Assembly: GCA_934045905.1 (NCBI GenBank)
Contig: OW203762.1
Location: 53,407,411 to 53,471,410 of the forward strand
Reading direction: 5' to 3'
From: Leuctra nigra
Lineage: Eukaryota > Arthropoda > Insecta > Plecoptera > Leuctridae
DNA: 64,000 nucleotides
Translations under genes and position numbers: made by a program
The notes under the pieces: model-generated
Databases searched by the model: none
The model's input: the letters and a program-made list of their open reading frames with translations, nothing else
Told to the model about the DNA's origin: nothing
In this document: positions 37,501 to 50,300 of the stretch, in pieces
How the letters are laid out: every line of letters begins with the position of its first letter
Position numbering within the stretch: position 1 is the first letter of the stretch

Positions 37501-37930
37501 ATGTCCAACCTCCTGCCCCACCACTAAGCTGACAGCAGTGTGCGCCATGAGCAAAGCTATGGACAGTCACATGTCATGTCTCTGTTTAGTTCTGGCAGTG
37601 GATCTTGTGGCTGGTGCCACTACATGTCCAACCTCCTGCCCCACCACTAAGCTGACAGCAGTGTGCGCCATGAGCAAAGCTATGGACAGTCACATGTCAT
37701 GTCTCTGTTTAGTTCTGGCAGTGGATCTTGTGGCTGGTGCCACTACATGTCCAACCTCCTGCCCCACCACTAAGCTGACAGCAGTGTGCGCCATGAGCAA
37801 AGCTATGGACAGTCACATGTCATGTCTCTGTTTAGTTCTGGCAGTGGATCTTGTGGCTGGTGCCACTACATGTCCAACCTCCTGCCCCACCACTAAGCTG
37901 ACAGCAGTGTGCGCCATGAGCAAAGCTATG
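19531..37930 (+). repeat. 123-bp satellite array, about 150 copies, open in one frame
   Basis: The unit is 123 bp (41 codons, about 53% GC by hand count). The first and last ATGAGC are at 19589 and 37916, exactly 149 periods apart, so there is no net insertion or deletion over 18.3 kb. One plus-strand frame stays open throughout from 19580, translating to repeats around MSCLCLVLAVDLVAGATTC and CPTSCPTTK, while the other frames have regular stops. The array is cut by the gap, so its real length is unknown. Variants are few and shared in blocks (CTA for CTG; AGC for TGC with CAT for CTC; ACT for GCT), showing higher-order duplications of 15 and 19 units. I treat it as satellite DNA rather than a gene. 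There is no unique N- or C-terminal coding sequence or promoter, and the mix of amino-acid-changing and silent variants looks neutral. Confidence 0.95.
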
Positions 37931-38130
37931 NNNNNNNNNNNNNNNNNNNNNNNNNNNNNNNNNNNNNNNNNNNNNNNNNNNNNNNNNNNNNNNNNNNNNN
38001 NNNNNNNNNNNNNNNNNNNNNNNNNNNNNNNNNNNNNNNNNNNNNNNNNNNNNNNNNNNNNNNNNNNNNNNNNNNNNNNNNNNNNNNNNNNNNNNNNNNN
38101 NNNNNNNNNNNNNNNNNNNNNNNNNNNNNN
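37931..38130. other. Assembly gap of 200 N joining two contigs
   Basis: Exactly 200 N separate satellite sequence from the middle of a puf exon. A round 200 is a scaffolding placeholder, so true distance, and even adjacency, is not established. Reading frames that run through the N block are artefacts. Confidence 0.97.
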
Positions 38131-38374
38131 CTGCTGAGTCAGTCGAAGAGCAAGGACGGCCACGCGCTGGGGGTGGACTCGCTCAAGCACCTCTACCTGC
38201 GCAAGCTGCCGTCCCTGGAGCCCGAGACGATGAGCATGACGGGCCTGGCGCTCTTCCAGCAGCTGTGCAACCTCGCCCGCATCGCCACCGTGCACATGGA
38301 CACGCTCCCCATGGAGGTGGAGGTCGTGGGCATGGACCACCTGTGGAGGATCGCACTCAGAGCCAACAGCACAG
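38131..38374 (+). CDS. puf: puf exon (first after gap, partial)
   Basis: The contig starts in frame inside this exon (LLSQSKSKDGHALGVDSLKH). The exon ends ACAG|GTCAGA in phase 1. It encodes conserved N-terminal helical sequence; its 5' limit is lost in the gap. Confidence 0.95.
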
Positions 38375-41300
38375 GTCAGAGACGTGGCGAAGTGCGACGG
38401 GTCATTGTTGACTTGCAACTAGTGCTAGATAAATGTCAGGATAAATGTTTCAAAGCAAATGTGAATTCAACATCTGTCGTTCTGCTAACTCAAAGACGTC
38501 ACACATTTGCTGTAAAATTGCAGTCTTGTTGTTGCAAATTATATTGGTTTTTATTGTTTTAAGCCCCATTTACACAGTGCAATTTCTTGAACAACTTCTG
38601 TGTCACATTCCCATTTTTCATACAATTTTGTATTTTTACGATGCAACTTTCTGTCACAGAACTTAAAACATGTTCTAATTTCCATTCAAGTGTGACACAG
38701 AAGTGTGGTACAGAAGTTGTACAAGAAGTCGCACCGTGTAAATGGGGAACATATTTAAGTGTTTTACTTCAGGGTTATAGAGACTATAATCTGTGTCTCT
38801 ATAACCCTGAAGTAAAACATTTAAATATGTTATGTTCACAGCCTTCTTGACAGTCACTTCGTTCTCTGGGTAGCTTCCTGTCGACGTCTATGACGTCTTC
38901 GGTTTCTTGCACGGTTGGAGGCGCTACTCCCGGTGGTGGCAATAAAATGTACTACAAGATGACGTCATTTCCACTGCCATCTTTAATGCGAATCAAGAGA
39001 ATCGAAGAGGCAGTGAGGCGGGCGGTAAAATTCGAATGTCGAATTGAATCTCTTGAATCGCATTAAAGAAGGCAGTGGAAATGACGTCATCTTGTAGAAC
39101 ATTTTATTGCCACCACCGGGAATAGCGCCTCCAACCGTGCAAGAACCCGATAACGTCATAGTTTTAATTGGCCGTCGGCTGGAAGCTACCCAGAGAACGA
39201 AATGACTGTCGAGAAGGCTGTGGTTATGTTAGTCTACTAGTTTAGTAGAGTAAACGATAAAAACCAATCTAATTTGAACAACAAGACTGTAATTTTACAG
39301 CAAATGTGTGACGTCTTTGACAAAAAAAAATCTTAAATAAAAATAAAATTCTAAAAATTCTAATAAAATATTAAGTACCTACTGTAATTTTAATTGCTGA
39401 TAATTGAGATCGAGCTATTAGTTGTTCCGTTGATAGAACCGTGATATTAAGTAGGTACAGAGCTCCTTCATGTTGTCTCGTACTGAATGTGTGGGTTTGT
39501 TCGCACAGACGTGAGCATGGCCGCCATCCAGTACCTCAACAGCTACTACGTGGGCCGCCAGCTGGACCACGAGTCTGAGTTTGTGTCACAGTGCATGGCG
39601 CATCTGGCGGCCGCCACCGGGGATCTGGCGGCGGCCGAGGAGTCCAGCCTGCTCTGCATCCAGCGCGCTCTACTGCTGCTCAAGACACACCTCGAGACTT
39701 TCAAGAGAAGGTCAGATACACTGACAAATAGTTCATGCATTTTTGAGTTTGTGACACTGTTCTTTTTTGTAAGAAATACATTTTTAATTAGTGGTGTTAG
39801 GTATATAAGAATTACATTTACATTTTGAAAATAGTATCATAACAGGTGAGTGTGACCTTAAGCCCCATTTACACGGTGCAATTTCTTGAACAACTTCTGT
39901 GCCACAGAGGTTCTGCTCGTGCGCAGTATCACTTTTGAGATGATAAAGGGAATCGGCACATGTGCAGAACTTCTGTGACACAGAAGTTGTTCAAGAAATT
40001 GCACCGTGTAAATGGGGCTTTAGAAATGAATTTTCTGACGGCTTGATAACATTTTTGGTTTTGGTTTTGTCCAGTGTTCCCAAAAGTTCTTATTTGACAT
40101 GCTACTCACTCTACACACACTAATCTTTGAATTTCATAGGTATAAATAATTTTAATAACTCCAATGTAATACTTATTAGTTACTATAACACAAAAGAAAA
40201 TAGATATTGTAGTTGTACACCTTTTAATATTGGTTAAGGGCCAGTATTACCAAAGTTAATCTGCGCCGGATTAACTAAAATTTATTGGACTAAATTGACA
40301 GCACAGCCAATCAGATACCTCATAATGATTAAACAGTTGAATTTAATCCGAAAGTTATTTAATCCTGCACAATTTAACTTTGGTAATACCGGGCCTAAGT
40401 AGCTAGAAATCTGTTTGATTTGATTTGCTTGATTTGTTCCCTAAAAAGTTTTTTTAAAAATGTTAATGCATTTTCGTTCCTACCTGCCTAGAGGGGTGCA
40501 TAGAATAGATATCCGATGCGTTGAGCGTGAGTGATGTTGTGTTTGCAGATATGCGTACCACCTGCGACGGTGGGCTCTGGAAGGCCAGGGCGTGGGCAGC
40601 CACGTGCAGCTGATCGGGGAGCGAGGCTGCCTGCCCATCCGCATCACCATCCAGCCCGCCGGCATGGTGGAGAAGGTCACTCTCGAGCTCATCACCAGCG
40701 ATTACGTCGCAGATCTGCGCGCCGAAGTCACCAAGTGGTGGGAGTCGCTGCAAGTACAGGTCAGAAAATCCGTCATTACACACGTCAAATACAATAGAAT
40801 CTTTACTGTAGGTTGCTGGAATAAACTTATCTGAAGATTGGTTTAACAAACTTCCAATATACTTCACTATTCATTATTCAACTATTACATGGGCTGTTTT
40901 CGTCTGTTCATAACCACTTTCGTTTAATGCCCACACCTTGCATATCAGTTTGACAGTTGTTGAATGGTGTGCAGGTGCCAAGTGACAAGTGCAAGGAGGC
41001 CGGCGCCACGCCAGTCCTGGGTTCGCTCCTCTCCGAGGGCACGATCCGCATGATCACGCAAGGCCAAGAGCTGACCACCGACCTGGACGAGAAGACGCTG
41101 GAGGAGATCGGCTTCAAGGACATGCAGATCATCTTCATCTCGCTCAGTGCGTCGCGGCAGCAGAAGAAGCGGGACTCGCTGGACACTCCGTCTGCGTTGC
41201 CCCCGCCGCCGCGAGAGAGCCTGCCCACGCTGCTGCTCTTGCAGCCGCAGTACTTCGAGCAGCTCTTCGGGCTCATGCACACGCTCAGCTCCATGCGCGC

Positions 41301-44300
41301 GCACCACATACCTCACACCAAGGTCAGTGCCAAGTTATATGCACACCACTTCAGGATTCTTTCTGTTTGCTTTATTTTTGGACACAATGATGATACATTT
41401 CATGTTAATAATGTCACAATGTGAAATACATTTTTTATAATTGTGTTGGTACTTTCTGTTATCTTGCGAGTCATTTTGGTAATTTTGGATCACAGCCCAG
41501 TTGGGTTGGTGTTTTGCTCACAAATAATAATAATAAATAATAAGATATCCACATGTTTTCAACAAGTCTCTTGCCCAGTACTATATTTACATTTGATTGA
41601 GATTTTCTTCTAAACTCTTTAATAAGTTTGGTGTTGTGTTGCTTAAACTTATTCTACTGAAGTGATCCATCAAATTGATCTTCAATTGATCGGAATGATG
41701 TGATCACTGATCTTGTAACCTGTTGCTTGCTCCAGGCCCAGCTGCTGTCTCGGCGAGTGTGGGACATCCTGACACTCCTTCCTACCAGTCCGACACTGCT
41801 CCGAGGGTTCCAGCATCTGGACACTCCGCTGCCGCAGATGCTGGACCCCGCCAGTCCGCAGAAGCTCATGTACTCGCTCTACATCGTCGAGTCACTCGGC
41901 CGAGTCAAGAAGAAGGCCGGGGAGGCGGACGATGCAGCCTCGTGGAATGTCAGGTACTACCTGCCACTTACATACCGGCTCTTTATCTGCATTCCCCAAC
42001 CTCACTCCTCATCACGTTCCGAAATCTATTTCAATTTAGGTTCATCTGTTCTGTATCTTCTCTTGGCACAACAACGATCGCTTAAATAATCTGATTGACT
42101 GAAAAATATAAAATGGCATCTTTAGAAGTCAGTCTATATGATCTCTTTGTCTCCTCTAATGGGGTTGTTCACGCAAAACTATTGTAGATGGCGCTGCTGT
42201 TCTAATCGTCCGGGAGAGAGCCAATCAAAATGCATCTAGCGGAATGGAAGGTTTTTAAACCTTGGCGGGAGTTTGATTCATATATCTTGGATTCAGAGAC
42301 CAACCAACCTCCATTGCCGCTAGCGCTGCGAGTGAGAGCAAATGGCAGTGAACAACCCCATTGGTCATCTCTGATTTCATTGATAAGCATTGATTGTACG
42401 GAACCTAACCAGCAGTTCACTTTTAAGTGATTCTCGGTAATTTTACCTTCCAAATGTAGAATAAATGTATGTTTGATAAAGGTAAATGAACAATGCTTAA
42501 TAAATTCGTTCAAAACGAGCAGATTAAATCATGCCTTGAATCAGGTATTAATAATGAGAACTGAATCACCAGTATTGTGTTGCCATAAGTGTGCCAGAAG
42601 AGATGTCAGGTAAATGGAATGCAACTCTCTGGGTGTCCATCAAGCTTCATCTCAGCAGCCCGACACAGGAGCAGATCCACAGCGATAATGGAACACCTTT
42701 TGTTAGATGTCCATTATCTACCTGATCGGATATTCTTCTCAGTGCACGGAACATACTTCACACTATACGTGAGGACACTTATAACTTCCCGCTGATACCA
42801 GACCAATGGGGCGAACTGCAAGGTCTATAGAGTGATTCATTACTCTTGCTTTTTACAAGGTGGCGCTTAGTAGGTGGGAAGATGAACTATAGTATTTTAA
42901 GTAGTAATAGTATTATAGTATTATAATTTATACTATAGTATTTACAGTATTTTTTTACCTACATAATATTTAATTATAAAAAGAAACGTTATCAAAACAT
43001 TTTATTATCATGATGTTTTATTATCATGGTCAGAGATGAATCCGTCTTTTTTTTTATCAATGATATTTAGTAATTACTGATTTGGGTTTATATACAATGA
43101 ATTACCTAGTGGAAGAAAATAATTAGGGGTGTGCGAATATCCGACTTAGGCGAAGTATTCGGTCGAAGTTGAAGTCGAATACTTCGATTTCGAAGTCGAA
43201 TAGTGATTTTCTGATAAACGAATATTCGAAAAAGTCGAAGTTTATCACGTCAAAAGTTCCCGCGCATTTTTGCCGATAAAGTAGTTCGTCACCAAACACA
43301 TTTTATCGACGTGGACGCGGAAGATGGCAGCCAATCACTGCCTTCGACCCACGACCAATCACAGCCATCGTTGCCAAAAGTGACATTGGCTGGTTTTGTG
43401 TCACTCACTTCACGTGTTTTTACAGCGCCATTTTTTGTCTTTGTGTTTGTGGTTCCAAAATTCAATACGTCAATACGTTTGATCTGATTTTAATTTTTCT
43501 CCGATGGATGTAAGTGACATTGAAGATGATAATAATACAAATCCTCATCAAGATAGTGGGCCGTCACAGCCGTCACGAGACAGTGGTATCATGGCGGCCT
43601 ATTGTGGAGACGCCGCGTCGAAAATGTGCCAATATTTGGACCTTTTTCAAAGCCAGCGACGGGTTTGGCACATGCCATCAATGCGGGAAGTCATTGAAAA
43701 CCCCGTCAAGTAAGTTTAACAAGTCTAATTTAGTTATGGTTATTATATTAACTAAGGAATAGATACTATTGTTTCGTGAAATAAACATTTTTTAATGGTA
43801 TTGTACGTCACTTTCAGGCACAACAAGTACTTTGAAAAATCACCTTCAAAGCAAACATCCTGAATGATACAAAAAGTACTTGGAACTTGAACTGAAGACT
43901 AAAACTGATCGTTATGCGGCCGCAGCAGCAGGATCCAGGCAGACGTCATTAGAAAATTGGGCTCTCATTAGTCATTTCTAAGTCAAAGAGGGATGCAATT
44001 ACAAGTACCATTTCAATGATGATATAACCAAGGATCTGCGACCTTACAGTTGTATAGAAGACCGTGGATTTGTCCAATGTCCATTTCTAGTATTTTGTTG
44101 AAATTGAGTGATAATCAAATAAGTAGCTTCCTATCAGCCTACTATGTGATATGTGTATGAATCATAAGACTGGAAAAAACAAATAAAATAATGACTCATT
44201 AATGAATAATATGAATTATTTGAGAATATTTTAATTACGTTTATTTATTGAACCTTCCTTTAACGTAAATTCATTGTTCAGATCAGGTTCATTTAGGTTC

Positions 44301-47300
44301 TAGTTGCATTTTTTTTATATAGTAGGGTGCTTATATAAAAGTAGGATACTATTCGATTACTCTTCGACAAAAACTACTATTCGATATTCGACTTCGATAT
44401 TCGACTTTTTATGAGGGAACTATTCGACTTCGACTTCGACTTCAAAAATCACTATTCGCACACCTCTAAAAATAATGTAAACTCAAAATAGCGAATTTAT
44501 GCTTGACCAAATAAAACCGGATCTAACTGTAGTGTGTGATGTTGCAGGTTTGTGCAGTACGGCGGTCTGCGCCATCTGTTCGACATCTTCATGTCTGGCG
44601 TGCTGCAGCGGTCTGGCGGCGGCGACGGCAGCGAGTGGCAGCAAGACTGTCTGGCGTCGCTGCTCAAGCTGCTGTGTCAGCTGGGCGTGGCCGAGGAGAG
44701 CGAAGACGAGGCTCCGAGGAAGAGGCAGCGCAAGAAGCCCCCGGCGGCCAGACTCAACGAGGCCATGCTGGCCATGATGTCGGCCGACGGAGTCATGCAG
44801 AGGCTCACCAGCATCTTGCAGGTCAGACAGAGCACGCTCTTGCGTTGTTATTCAAACAAGTGGGAAACGCTTAATAAGTATTTAAATTTTTAAATATTTG
44901 TGGAACATTACATGTATTTTTTATTGCAAATTACATTGTTTTGAGCTCTTTCACTCGATCTTTCTGTCATAGGTATAAAATATCCAAACATTTTTCATGC
45001 TTAGTCTCAATCTAAGGGTCTCGACATTTGCTGGGAAGGGTTGTATTATATTTCCGGGCAGGGTATTCCAGTAGTGTATACTTCACTAAGGAAGGAATGT
45101 TCACCTATATGTGTGTGGTACCCCCTCTGGAAGAGTATCACATGATGGTCTTGCCTCCCCAGACATTGAACACCCTCAAGTCGTCGTCCTGTATCCCCCC
45201 ATTAATGAATTAATGGAAAATAATAACTACGTTTCTGTAGTTTTATTTACTCATAGTTTGAAGTAGAGTCCCCTCTTATGTACCTATGTTTGTCTGTGAC
45301 ATGAACGCTATTGTACAGGAGTCGTCACTGCCGCGCGACCCCGCGCACTACAAGACCGGGTTCTGGGGCCGCGCGCAGGTGGTGCACTACGCCATGGCGC
45401 TGCTAGTGTCCTGGGTGCGCTCGGGCGAACGTGTGCGCCAGGAGCTGTTCGCCGCGCCGCACTTCGCCAGCTGGCTCCAGAGGCTCGTGCTCGAAGACCC
45501 AGAGCCCGCCGTCAGAAGAGAGGTCAGTTCGCTGGCGATTCAAAGCATGAACAATAGCATTAGGGCGAAGATACTAAGTCCAGATATTGGTCTACTCAGT
45601 TGTTTTTATGGAACTTGCAGTACTTTGTAGGACAGGGCAAATATCAAAGTGTCATTGCCAAATAAATCAAGAGACCGACTGGGCTGAAGAAGCCTGAGAT
45701 ACGAGGCAAAATGCCTGTAGAAACAAGTGCAAAGACCCCTAGTCATAGTAGACAACGAAAAATTAACAGAAAAGTTGCTCTTAATATATGAAACGGACTT
45801 TCAAAATGTAGAAAGGGCCCATGAACGAAAAGGGCCAGGATGCGATCACATCCCTGCAACTCATGACAGTAGGTTTTATTTAAATTAATACTTGATTAGG
45901 ACTGAAGCGGTATCAGTTAGTGAATTATGTAATGAATGCTTGTAGGTTTGCTCTGCGCTCTACCGCCTCTGTCTGGGGGGAACCAAGGACTTCAACGTGA
46001 CCGCTCACATGCTGGGTCACCTCATGGAATATCTGCCGGTGGCCGAGGGAATGAGACCGCAGAAGCTGGAGGCTCTGCATCATCCCACGGAGGACGGCAA
46101 GGAGCCATACGGACCGGCGTGTCGGGACTTCTTCTGGCTGCTCTGTCAGCTGGTGGACAGTCTGGACGAGGAGTTCGTCAAGGAGAGTCTGGAAGACCCC
46201 AACGAGAGTGTCTTGGACATGGACGCCCTGGCCAAGCGGCTGTCGGACTCCATCTTGGCCCGGGAGTATCTCGAGACGCGGCACAACACCGTGGAGGACG
46301 ACGGACTCATCGGGTTGCTCAACCTGGCCTGCAGCGTCCTGAAGCACAATCCTCCCTTCAAAGTCGGCAAGCACGGTCAAGAGTTCCTGTCTCGGATGTT
46401 CGACTTCCTGTTTGCTCTGCCGGACCCTCGGAGACGCTACTTGCCCAAGTGCAAGTCCACGCTGTCACGCTCGTCGGCGTACGACCTCCTGGTGGAGCTG
46501 GTGAAGGGCGCGCCAGACAACTACCGCCAGATCCACGCCTGTCTTCTGGCGCAGCACAAGCCGGGGCCGCATTCCCCTTACCCGTGGGACTACTGGCCCC
46601 ACGAGGACGGGAGATCGGACTGCGGCTACGTGGGCCTGACCAACCTGGGAGCGACCTGCTACATGGCTTCCTGCATGCAGCATCTGTACATGATGCCGCA
46701 AGCAAGGGCGGCCATCTTGCGCGCGCAATGCCACGCCACTAGCAAGCACGAAGCCACGCTGGGCGAGCTGCAGCGCATGTTCGCGTACCTGCTGGAGAGC
46801 GAGCGCAAGGCGTACAATCCCCGCAGCTTCTGCAAGGTCTACACCATGGACCATCAGCCTCTCAACACAGGAGAGCAGAAAGACATGGCCGAGTTCTTCA
46901 TCGATCTCGTCTCCAAGCTGGAGGAGATGACTCCGGAGCTGAAGAAGCTGGTGAAGACGTTGTTCGGCGGCGTCATCAGCAACAACGTGGTCTCTCTTGA
47001 CTGCGAACACGTGAGCCGCACGCTAGAGGAGTTCTACACGGTCCGCTGCCAAGTAGCGGACATGCGGAACCTCTACGAGTCTCTGGACGAGGTGACGGTG
47101 AAGGACACGCTCGAGGGAGACAACATGTACACGTGCTCGCAGTGCGGCAAGAAGGTGCGGGCCGAGAAGCGGGCCTGCTTCAAGAAGCTGCCGCACATTC
47201 TCTGCTTCAACACCATGCGGTACACATTCAACATGGTCACCATGCTCAAGGAGAAAGTCAACACCCACTTCTCATTTCCACTGCGGCTTGACATGTCGGG

Positions 47301-50300
47301 CTACGTGGAGAAACATCTCATGCCTCAGAGATATCAGGAGGAGAAACGCAAGTCTCAGCTGCGCAAGTCCGAGCAGTCCAAGGAAGAGGAAGAGAAGAGA
47401 AAGTCTCTTGCGGCTCAACCGACAGAAGAGACGGAGGAGGAGAGTAGCAAGCCAGGGCACTCGAAAGACGACGAGGTGAAGACTACAGAGAAGAAGGACG
47501 ACAATACGTTAGAGCAGGACAGCAGGGAGAAAGAAACTGATTCAGCCAAGAGTTTTTCAGAGGAGACTGAAACTTATGAATACTCGGACTCGGAAGATTT
47601 CAATGAATGCTACGAATACGACTTGATCGGAGTGACGGTGCATACAGGTACAGCGGATGGTGGGCATTACTATAGTTTCATCCGTGACCGTACGACCACC
47701 AGTCGAGACAAGTGGTTCCTTTTCAACGACGCGGAAGTGAAGCCATTCGACCCAAGCCAGATCGCGTCCGAGTGCTTCGGAGGCGAAATGACCAGCAAGA
47801 CTTACGACTCTGCCACCGACAAGTTCATGGACTTCAGCTTCGAGAAGACCAACAGTGCCTACATGCTGTTCTACGAGTGGTGCAGTCGAGACGGCGAGCA
47901 GCGAGGCTCGAAGGAGGAGGGATGCGAAGCCGTGGCGGTGAAACCCGTGGCCCCGTCGTATCCCTGCGTGGAGTTGAGCAAGGAGCTGGAGGACTGGATC
48001 TGGCAGGACAACATGCACTTCCTCAACGACAAGAACATTTTCGAGCACGCGTACTTCAACTTCATGTGGCAGGTGTGCGGCTACATCCCGCAGACGCTCA
48101 TCAGCCACCAGTCGGAGATCACCGGCATGGCGGCTCAGCTGTCCACCTCCTTCTTCATGGAGTCCTTCATCCACGCCAAGGAGAAGCCGACGATGGTGCA
48201 GTGGGTGGAGCTGCTGACCAAGCAGTTCAACGCCTCGCAAGCCGCCTGCGAGTGGTTCCTCGACCACATGGCGGCCGAGGACTGGTGGCCCATGCAGATC
48301 CTGATCAAGTGTCCCAACCAGTTCGTGCGACAGATGTTCCAGCGCCTGTGCATCCACGTCATTCAGCGCCTGCGGAATGCTCACTACACGCTGTACCTCA
48401 AGCCGGACTCAGAAGACGAAGGGGAAGACTCGGATCCCGGCAAGATCGGAGCTCACTCCTGCGTGACGCGGTTTGTACGAATGCTTCTGCTGCTAATGGA
48501 AAACGGAGCCAAGGCTCATCTGAAACACCTCACCGAGTACTTCGGATTCCTCAATGAGTTTAGTAAGATGGGCGAGGAGGAGACGCAGTTCCTCATCTCC
48601 GTGCGAGCGATCTCCTCCATGGTCAACTTCTATCTCGGACAGAAGTCTCAGGACTATGTGGAGATTGTGAGCGAAGAGGAGGAGGAAGATGATGTGATTC
48701 CGCTGCCGACAGACAAGTACAAGCCTGCTTCGCTGGAGAAGATGATCACTCTGGTAGCGTCTCTGGTGGAGAAGTCTCGCGGTCCCGACCACATGCTTCA
48801 GATCTCCGCGGCCGATCAGAGCGCTATTGCCGGGGGCAAGGGATTCCCCTTCCTCTATCTGCAGATCAAGGACTGCATCAACCTCAACCAGACGAGGAAC
48901 TTGATCTTCGCACTCTGTCGGTTCAACGAGAGACTCGCTATGCACATCGTCGCCATGATCTTCCAGGCCATCTCCAAGCACACAGAGGTGAGTGTAATGC
49001 CATGTGTAGATATTCATTATCATGAAATAGGTAATATTGTAGGTACGTAACCTAGAGAATGCGCTAATATCAGTATAAGATGGCCACTCACATGTGTGCA
49101 CCCAGTGCTCGTGCGGGCAAGTCACTTACATGTCAATCGTAGCGAGTTCAAATAGCTATAATTACATCGCGAAAATACAGAAATGATGCATTCCTCAGTG
49201 TCAACAATCAAATTCAATCGCCATATTTCATTACAGCACATATTCATACACATTCTTGTGAAAACTAGATATCTATTCACCAAAAGCAGCATTTGACAGA
49301 TTGCAATTGCTTTGAACAAGGTGTCAAGAAAAATGTGTCAAGACGCCTCGTTCAGAAGGCCGTGATAAAAACAAATGCAAATTGTCAAATTGCAAACTAC
49401 AACTCCATGATCAAAGTTGTAAGTTTCAGACGCGGGTCGGGCTTTCCATAATAATCATACTTTCTGAAGTGTTACTCGTTACTTATTACTGAATCCGTGA
49501 TGTTTTAGCTGTCACAGGCGTTCTTCAAGCTGCTCACCCTGATGACCGAGAACCCCGGTGGCTCAGCCGGCTTGCCGTGCTTCACGCAGCTGGTGCTGCA
49601 GCGCGTGTGGGAGGTGGCCGAGTACTGTCCGCAGGCGGCGCTGGACTGGCTGGCCACGCAGGTGCAGCGCAACAAGCTGGCGCACACCTGGGTGCTCTCC
49701 AGCATGGAGACATGGGTGGAGCACTTCCTTATCGGACACGCGCAGCAGAGGGTCAGATCAGGTCAGCCTTACTCACATCCTTATGCTATGGTTGATATAG
49801 GTCACATGTGTTCGGTACTGCAAATTAAACTCACTTTAAAATGCTTAGTTCTGGATAAAATAGATTTTACATTTCTCTGTTATTCGATTTGATCACTATG
49901 CGACTATTTTGATAGGTACCAACAATCCCCAAGTCAATATTCTCCTAGTCTCCCTTCAAAAGCGTTAAATGACGCTCTACTGCATACACAGAGCGAGTTG
50001 ATTTCAAGGTCAAAGAGCTCTGGATTTGCACTCCGAAGGCTTTTTGTGGTTTCCCTCAGTTGAGAGACAAATGCTGGGAAGGTAAAGACAAAACACCACC
50101 TTCCATCCATCCCCTTTCTTCTTCATCATCTCCCATGATCATCGTAATCATTCATCCGTTGCCACGGTCCTAGTTGCTTGCTAACGTGACTTGTTTCCAG
50201 CCGCTGCCTACCTGCTGGTGTGTCTGGTCCCGAGCCAGCACTTCAAGCAGGCGTACCGCAGCTCGCGCAGCTCGGCGCCACACAAGGACCTGGCGGCGTG

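Noticed and set aside
19580..38137. A single 6185-residue protein gene
   Set aside because: It is the translation of a 123-bp satellite starting from GTG and running into N. It has no unique ends, and the variant pattern looks neutral.
37813..38562. Open frames crossing the N block on both strands
   Set aside because: They exist only because N codons contain no stops. The plus-strand end is real puf exon, annotated separately.
45925..48557. Long open frames on the minus strand and other frames of the 3-kb puf exon
   Set aside because: They are shadows of a GC-rich coding exon whose plus frame is a clear USP34 match.
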